The notes under the pieces were generated by a model. It saw nothing but the letters and a program-made list of their open reading frames with translations, searched no databases and was not told the DNA's origin. This document shows, in pieces, positions 6,647-10,170 of a stretch of DNA of 10,170 nt (positions are counted from its first letter, which is position 1; each line of letters begins with the position of its first letter). The position numbers and the translations under genes were made by a program. This DNA is from JAEUOS01 sp031423955 (lineage in GTDB: Bacteria; Pseudomonadota; Gammaproteobacteria; Burkholderiales; JAEUOS01), in assembly GCA_031423955.1 (NCBI GenBank), contig JANPGJ010000087.1, forward strand, positions 1 to 10,170, written 5' to 3'.

Positions 6647-8047
6647 CTACGCCGGTGGCGGTGGCGGTGGCAGCCCGGCGAGATATTTCAGCGCGGTCAC
6701 GCTGGGCACGAAGCAGTAAGCGCTGCCGCGCGTCTTGACGAAGCGCGAAAATCCGCGCAACACGATCGGTTTTTCACCTGCGACCGGGATTACGAACTTG
6801 GAGTCCGCCGGGTTGTTGGCCCCGAGCACCGGATCCCGGGTTTGACCAACCCCGGCGAAACCGCCGTCGTTGGCCCAGTGCTTCATCAGAAATTCGAACT
6901 GGTTCTTCAGGCTCGCGCCGATGAACAGCCCCATCAAGCCGCGCGCCTTGCCGTCGTCCGGATCGGCCGGATCATAGGCCGGGCCGTACGGCAGGCCGCG
7001 GCGGACGATGCGGTGGGTCAGGCCGCTGTTGCCGGCCACCTTGGCATTGCGCGGATTCATGCGCCGGATGTGCGACCCGATCGGGCAGAGATTGCCGCGA
7101 CTGTCGTCGTAATCCTCGCTCGGGCTGAAGTCGGCAGTCTTGACGTAGTCGAAACTGTTGTATCGGTTGATGCTCGCCGGGTCGTCGTGTTGCGGGTCGT
7201 CGGCGTTCGGAAACAGGGTCAGCGGCGCGCCGCTGCGCCAGCGGCCGCAGAGCTTCGCGGCGATCCATTCCGCCGGGCGACCGGTGTTCGCGGCCTGCTC
7301 TGTCAGAAAGGCTTCAAAGCCGTGGCAATCCTGCTCCAGGATGCGAAACGCGGCGTAGCTGCCGTTCTTGCAGAGTGCGTCCGGTACCGGCAGTGGATCG
7401 ATCGTCGGGTTGCCGTAGCCGAGCAGGAACTCGCCGGGAGGCACCTTCGGCAGGATGTCGCTGACCACCGGCGGCGACCCGCCTTCGATCACCGGCTGCG
7501 CGAATCCGTCGCGGTAGCCGAAATGCGCGACATCGCCCGGAAGGGAGCGTGCGTCGCAGACTGATAGCTCCCTGCAGGCGCCACCGTCGCCGAACAGTGT
7601 GCGCAAGCGGGCGGAGATCGTATCGATGATCTGGTCGGTGTTTTTGCGGTCGGTGATGAACAGGAACAGCAGCACATGCACATCCGGGCCGGCAAACGGC
7701 GCCTGCCAATGCACCGGGGCGCTCTCCTCGGTGTCGCCAATGCGCGCCGCCGCGTCCAGCGGGCCGCCCGCGAATTCGGGCGGAAAGGCGCTCAGCGATC
7801 CTTGCGGAAGCTCCAGCGCCGTAAGGCCGGCATGGGTGATCCCTACATTGATGCGGTGGGTGAAATCCTGTGGCGACTGGTCGGCGGTCGCCAGTTGCGG
7901 CGCGGCCGCGTCGCCGCTGACCAGACTGCCGAGGAAACGTCGCGCGGCCCGGGGATCCTGCACCGCGAGCACGAAGGTGCGCAGCGCGCACGGACGGTAG
8001 GTGTGCATGATGAAGGCCTGGATATCGGCAAGCGGCAGTGCGTCCAT
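6647..8047 (-). CDS. DyP-type heme peroxidase
   Basis: Dye-decolorizing peroxidase (466 residues), a heme enzyme that uses hydrogen peroxide to oxidise a range of substrates. The signature GXXDG is present as GYRDG (residues 177-181, catalytic Asp180). The proximal heme ligand is His326 in CPIGSHIRRMNPR, and the distal Arg is most likely Arg350 in RIVRRGLPYG. The C-terminal half has the usual GLMGLFIGASLKNQFEFLM block. No Tat or Sec signal is visible at the N-terminus, so it is probably cytoplasmic. The start ATG (8045-8047) has AGGAG (8056-8060) 8 bases upstream. The protein ends in GLPPPPPPA, which does not look like an encapsulin-targeting tail. It follows the small barrel gene by about 106 bases on the same strand. 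The length places it among the larger DyP proteins; its physiological substrate is unknown. Confidence 0.95.
   Translation of the reverse strand: MDALPLADIQAFIMHTYRPCALRTFVLAVQDPRAARRFLGSLVSGDAAAPQLATADQSPQDFTHRINVGITHAGLTALELPQGSLSAFPPEFAGGPLDAAARIGDTEESAPVHWQAPFAGPDVHVLLFLFITDRKNTDQIIDTISARLRTLFGDGGACRELSVCDARSLPGDVAHFGYRDGFAQPVIEGGSPPVVSDILPKVPPGEFLLGYGNPTIDPLPVPDALCKNGSYAAFRILEQDCHGFEAFLTEQAANTGRPAEWIAAKLCGRWRSGAPLTLFPNADDPQHDDPASINRYNSFDYVKTADFSPSEDYDDSRGNLCPIGSHIRRMNPRNAKVAGNSGLTHRIVRRGLPYGPAYDPADPDDGKARGLMGLFIGASLKNQFEFLMKHWANDGGFAGVGQTRDPVLGANNPADSKFVIPVAGEKPIVLRGFSRFVKTRGSAYCFVPSVTALKYLAGLPPPPPPA
6654..6671. repeat. Three tandem GGTGGC hexamers at the 3' end of the peroxidase gene
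   Basis: Three perfect GGTGGC units encode, on the minus strand, six consecutive prolines just before the final Ala and the stop. The tract could vary in length by slippage without changing the frame. Confidence 0.7.
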
Positions 8048-8081
8048 TGAAGATTCTCCTGTTCAGGCCGAGCGTGACTTG

Positions 8082-8136
8082 CCGCGCCAAACGCGCGGTG
8101 CGCGTGGTCGCCGGCAGGCGCCGGCCAAGCCGGCGC
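8082..8136 (-). other. Two hairpins between the small barrel gene and the peroxidase gene
   Basis: In the 106-base gap, GCGCCGGC-CAA-GCCGGCGC (8118-8136) is a perfect 8-bp stem with a 3-base loop. CCGCGC-CAAAC-GCGCGG (8082-8098) is a 6-bp stem with a 5-base loop. Neither is followed by a U-tract on the minus strand. They could tune expression of the peroxidase relative to the first gene by attenuation or RNA processing, or mark two separate transcripts. Confidence 0.4.
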
Positions 8137-8153
8137 GGCCGATCCGTGATGCC

Positions 8154-8645
8154 TCAAGCCTGTTCGAGCAGCGCCGCCTTGATGTCCGCTACCGTGGACT
8201 TCGGGTAGGCGCTGTAGAAAGGCGGCATGCCGCGCAGGTCATTGCGGCGAACGTAGTCGAGGAATTCCTTCGGGTTCTGCTGCACCGGCAGTGGCGGTGC
8301 GCCGTCCATGTGGGTCAGGAGCGCGTCGAATATGTGACCGATCTCCCGCGTGAAGTCGGCGATGTAGTCTTCGAAGGTGCCGTCGTAGGTGGTGATCACG
8401 GCCAGTTTCGTGTTGTTCTCCATGAACACGAAGCGCGCAAAATGGACATTGTTGAGCTTCTCCAGCGCAACCCATACCGGATTCTTGTCCGGTGGCGCCG
8501 CCTGAATGCCGTCGAGCAGTCCCTTGAGCTGCGCGTAATCGGCCGGCGACTTGATCGTCATGATCAGCGTCAGCGGGCTCTGTACCGCGACTTCGTGCCG
8601 ATAGGGGGCTGCCGGCGTTGCCGCGGCGCTTGGCGTATCTGACAT
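8154..8645 (-). CDS. Small ferredoxin-like (dimeric alpha/beta barrel type) protein linked to the DyP peroxidase
   Basis: A 163-residue soluble protein without a signal peptide or membrane segment. Its first half reads as a ferredoxin-like alpha/beta fold: a strand SPLTLIMTI, a helix, then VHFARFVFME and KLAVITTYDGTFEDYIADF. The pattern 'hFARfv ... L.i.t.yDG.fe.Yi.dF' is one I recall from bacterial proteins related to the domains that build DyP peroxidases and similar barrels. The second half holds PLPVQQNPKEFLDYVRRNDL and a conserved-looking Tyr/Pro stretch. Heme-ligand and GXXDG motifs are absent, so it is not itself a DyP enzyme. I chose the second ATG (8645) because GAGGA lies 6 bases before it and abuts the first ATG (8651). 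It is the first gene of the unit leading into the peroxidase, so a partner or accessory role is plausible. The function is unassigned. Confidence 0.75.
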   Translation of the reverse strand: MSDTPSAAATPAAPYRHEVAVQSPLTLIMTIKSPADYAQLKGLLDGIQAAPPDKNPVWVALEKLNNVHFARFVFMENNTKLAVITTYDGTFEDYIADFTREIGHIFDALLTHMDGAPPLPVQQNPKEFLDYVRRNDLRGMPPFYSAYPKSTVADIKAALLEQA

Positions 8646-8792
8646 GTTCATTCCTCTTTGAAAATTTTTATTGATGACGTGACAACAGTGAACTAGGCTA
8701 CGCTATCGTCAACTGGATGGCAAGCTTCGGGCAGGTGCTGCCTCTTGCGTGGTCAGTCGGTGGGCCGCCGGCCTGTCGGATGGGGGAGATAC
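8646..8792. promoter_or_regulatory. Divergent promoter region, barrel/peroxidase unit against catalase-like gene
   Basis: This is the most AT-rich stretch of the window (around 8655-8675). On the plus strand TTGATG (8671-8676), a 17-base spacer and TAGGCT (8694-8699) form a plausible sigma-70-type promoter for the catalase-like gene, leaving a leader of roughly 90 bases. On the minus strand a TAAAAA (8665-8670) with TTCACT 16 bases upstream could serve the barrel gene, so the two promoters would overlap and share any regulator. Both assignments rest on consensus matching by eye. Confidence 0.4.
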
Positions 8793-9899
8793 ATGAGTTC
8801 CGTTACAGGCATCTCAAGCGAATTCGAGCGCTACGAAAACGGCAGCTCGGCCGAGGAGAAAATTCTAATCGACGCGCTGGTGACCAAGATCGGCCATCTG
8901 CAGCACATCAACCGCGACCAGAAGTCCGGCAAACTGCATCGCGGCACCCATGCCAAGGGTCTCACCTGCATGAACGCCGAGTTCGAGGTGTTCGATGTCG
9001 CCGCCAGGAATCCCGATGCCTCGCCCGAGATGATCGCCAGGCTCAAGAAGGGCATGTACGGCACGCCGGGCCGCTACCCGGCGCGCGCGCGCTACGCCAA
9101 CGGCCTGTCCGAGCCCGGCAGCGACACCAAGGCCGACGAGCGCGCCTTGTCCTTTTCGGTCGACCTGGGAAGCCGCGGGCGCCAGGACTTCTCGATGAAC
9201 AGCGCCACCATCTTTCCGATCCCTTCGCTCAAGGCATTCAATTTCGTGTTCACCCTGTCGTTGATCAAGGGCGTGCGCGCCGGCCGTGCGAGCGACGAAG
9301 CGCGGAAATACAAGAACTCACGCCTGTTGAAGGCCATCAGCGTGCGCACCCTGTTGCGCATTCCCGAGTCGGTCCACACGTTGCGCCAGGCGATCAAGGT
9401 GACGCGCAGACCGGTCAATAACCTGCGCCAGACGGGCTATTGGAGCGGCACCGCTTTCCGCCATGGCGAGCATGACGCGATCAAGTACATCGCGCTGCCC
9501 TGCGGCGGCGAGAAACTCGGGCCGCCGCCGGCGAACGCCGGCGCCGATTACCTGCAGGACGATGTGAAGCGCTGGGTCAACGAGCAGGCGCAGCCGGTGA
9601 CCTTCGATTTCAGGCTGCAATTCCTCGACGCCGCGACGATGCAACTTGGCGGGAAAAAGTACCCGGCCTGGAAGTGGGTGGAAGATTGCACGCTCGACTG
9701 GGATGCCGCCGGCGCCCGCGACTACCTGGTGGGGCGCCTGACGATTCCGCCGCGTTCGATCGCGGGCGATTGCAATGACCCGGAGATCTTTCCAGCCTTC
9801 GATGTCACCGGCAATTCGCTCCCTGAACACAAGCCGCTGGGCCGCATCAATCGCGGCCGCGCCGTGGTCGAGATGAAGAGTCGTGACAATCGCAGGTGA
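8793..9899 (+). CDS. Catalase-like heme protein (allene-oxide-synthase-related, short class)
   Basis: A 368-residue member of the catalase-like heme protein superfamily, shorter than true monofunctional catalases. The distal heme side is recognisable as LHRGTHAKGLTCMNAEFEV, with His53 matching the essential catalase His. The segment RYPARARYANG matches the 'vRFSN' block of the family, and the C-terminus has the HKPLGRINRGR element. In relatives this element continues as RxxxY, giving the proximal heme-ligand Tyr; here it reads R356-A-V-V-E360. Relatives include fatty-acid hydroperoxide-processing enzymes such as the domain fused to coral lipoxygenase, so a lipid peroxide substrate is conceivable. 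No signal peptide is seen. ATG 8793 was chosen because GGGGGAG lies just upstream; a TTG 16 codons earlier lacks a good site. Divergent from the barrel/peroxidase unit. Fold assignment is firm, activity uncertain. Confidence 0.88.
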   Translation: MSSVTGISSEFERYENGSSAEEKILIDALVTKIGHLQHINRDQKSGKLHRGTHAKGLTCMNAEFEVFDVAARNPDASPEMIARLKKGMYGTPGRYPARARYANGLSEPGSDTKADERALSFSVDLGSRGRQDFSMNSATIFPIPSLKAFNFVFTLSLIKGVRAGRASDEARKYKNSRLLKAISVRTLLRIPESVHTLRQAIKVTRRPVNNLRQTGYWSGTAFRHGEHDAIKYIALPCGGEKLGPPPANAGADYLQDDVKRWVNEQAQPVTFDFRLQFLDAATMQLGGKKYPAWKWVEDCTLDWDAAGARDYLVGRLTIPPRSIAGDCNDPEIFPAFDVTGNSLPEHKPLGRINRGRAVVEMKSRDNRR

Positions 9900-10017
9900 C
9901 CTTGCATGCCCGCAAGTGGAACACGGGTGCGCGCATTCGTACAAGCGTGCGTGCAACTGATCATGCCGGCGGCCGGGCCGTGATGTTGTTGCGAACGATC
10001 ACCCGGCAGGCTGCCGC
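9900..10017. other. Short intergenic gap after the catalase-like gene
   Basis: The gap is 118 bases with no open frame of protein character. I see no intrinsic terminator with a U-tract. The only structured element is the inverted repeat at 10004-10016. Confidence 0.5.
10004..10016. promoter_or_regulatory. 13-base inverted repeat touching the oxidoreductase start
   Basis: CGGCAG-G-CTGCCG is a perfect inverted repeat around one central base and ends 1 base before the ATG at 10018. It covers AGG (10008-10010), the only Shine-Dalgarno-like sequence. It could be an operator or simply chance in GC-rich DNA. Confidence 0.25.
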
Positions 10018-10170
10018 ATGTTGAGCCCGGCCGTGGCAGCACGCCTGCCGATCGCCGTCATCGGCGCCGGCGGCATCGGCCGCGCGCACATCGAGTGCGC
10101 CATGCAGAGCGACGCGGTGACGATCGCGGCGGTCGCCGACCCGAGTGCGGCGGCGCGCGAATTCGCAGGC
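10018..10170 (+). CDS. Gfo/Idh/MocA-type NAD(P)-dependent oxidoreductase, N-terminal part only
   Basis: The first 51 residues are inside the window and the frame is open to the right edge. The Rossmann dinucleotide-binding motif is clear: IAVIGAGGIGRAHIE with G16-A-G18-G-I-G21, followed one strand later by AAVADPSAAAREFAG. The 'VADP' turn after the second strand is characteristic of Gfo/Idh/MocA oxidoreductases, which act on sugars, inositols and related polyols or on biliverdin. The substrate is decided by the missing C-terminal part. The start is ATG 10018 with a weak AGG 7 bases upstream. A short N-terminal extension of about ten residues precedes the first strand, which is common in the family. 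It follows the catalase-like gene on the same strand after 118 bases, so co-transcription is possible but not shown. Confidence 0.85.
   Translation, partial: MLSPAVAARLPIAVIGAGGIGRAHIECAMQSDAVTIAAVADPSAAAREFAG

Noticed and set aside
6647..6680. Encapsulin cargo peptide at the peroxidase C-terminus
   Set aside because: The tail is GLPPPPPPA and lacks the usual Leu/Gly-rich targeting pattern, and no encapsulin gene is in the window.
8001..8642. Plus-strand open frame spanning the barrel gene and the gap
   Set aside because: It is antisense to the barrel gene, Arg-rich, and has no ribosome site or family resemblance.
8717..9421. Open frame of 234 codons overlapping the catalase-like gene in another frame
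   Set aside because: The overlapping frame carries clear catalase-family motifs and a strong ribosome site at 8793, whereas this one has a low-complexity Arg/Gly/His composition.

Overview
The window looks like a chromosomal segment of a GC-rich proteobacterium. Codons are strongly G/C-ending, Shine-Dalgarno sites are AGGAG-like, and the protein families fit, but nothing in the sequence fixes the taxonomy more closely. Five complete or nearly complete genes and one gene start are arranged as divergent and convergent pairs. I see no tRNA, rRNA, CRISPR array, insertion sequence or phage gene.

Layout. (1) 1-2744, minus strand: a very large membrane-embedded patatin-like acyl hydrolase whose C-terminal end lies beyond the left edge. 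It reads without a stop for 914 codons. (2) 2745-3200: a divergent intergenic region with a hairpin next to the patatin start, a 22-bp imperfect dyad with a CRP-like half, and a decayed copy of the N-terminal module of the next gene. (3) 3201-6599, plus strand: a 1132-residue class III nucleotide cyclase fused to a STAND-type ATPase and a TPR-like helical tail. (4) A perfect 11-bp hairpin at 6616-6640 separates it from the convergent gene. (5) 6647-8645, minus strand: a two-gene unit of a small ferredoxin-like (dimeric alpha/beta barrel type) protein followed by a DyP-type heme peroxidase, with two hairpins between them. (6) 8793-9899, plus strand: a catalase-like heme protein of the short, allene-oxide-synthase-related class, divergent from the small barrel gene. 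(7) 10018-10170: the start of a Gfo/Idh/MocA-type oxidoreductase.

How they could work together (inference). The patatin could release fatty acids from membranes. The DyP peroxidase and the catalase-like protein are heme enzymes that act on peroxides, and relatives of the latter process fatty-acid hydroperoxides. The cyclase-ATPase-TPR protein has the build of a sensor that makes a cyclic nucleotide. A stress-responsive lipid-peroxide module is a reasonable hypothesis, but no lipoxygenase is visible here and the genes are not one operon. The most unusual details are a Glu where the catalase family has its heme-ligand Tyr, a triple GISLGT/A repeat next to the conserved SGAAAS element of the patatin, and the decayed cyclase N-terminus exactly 240 bp upstream of the intact one.
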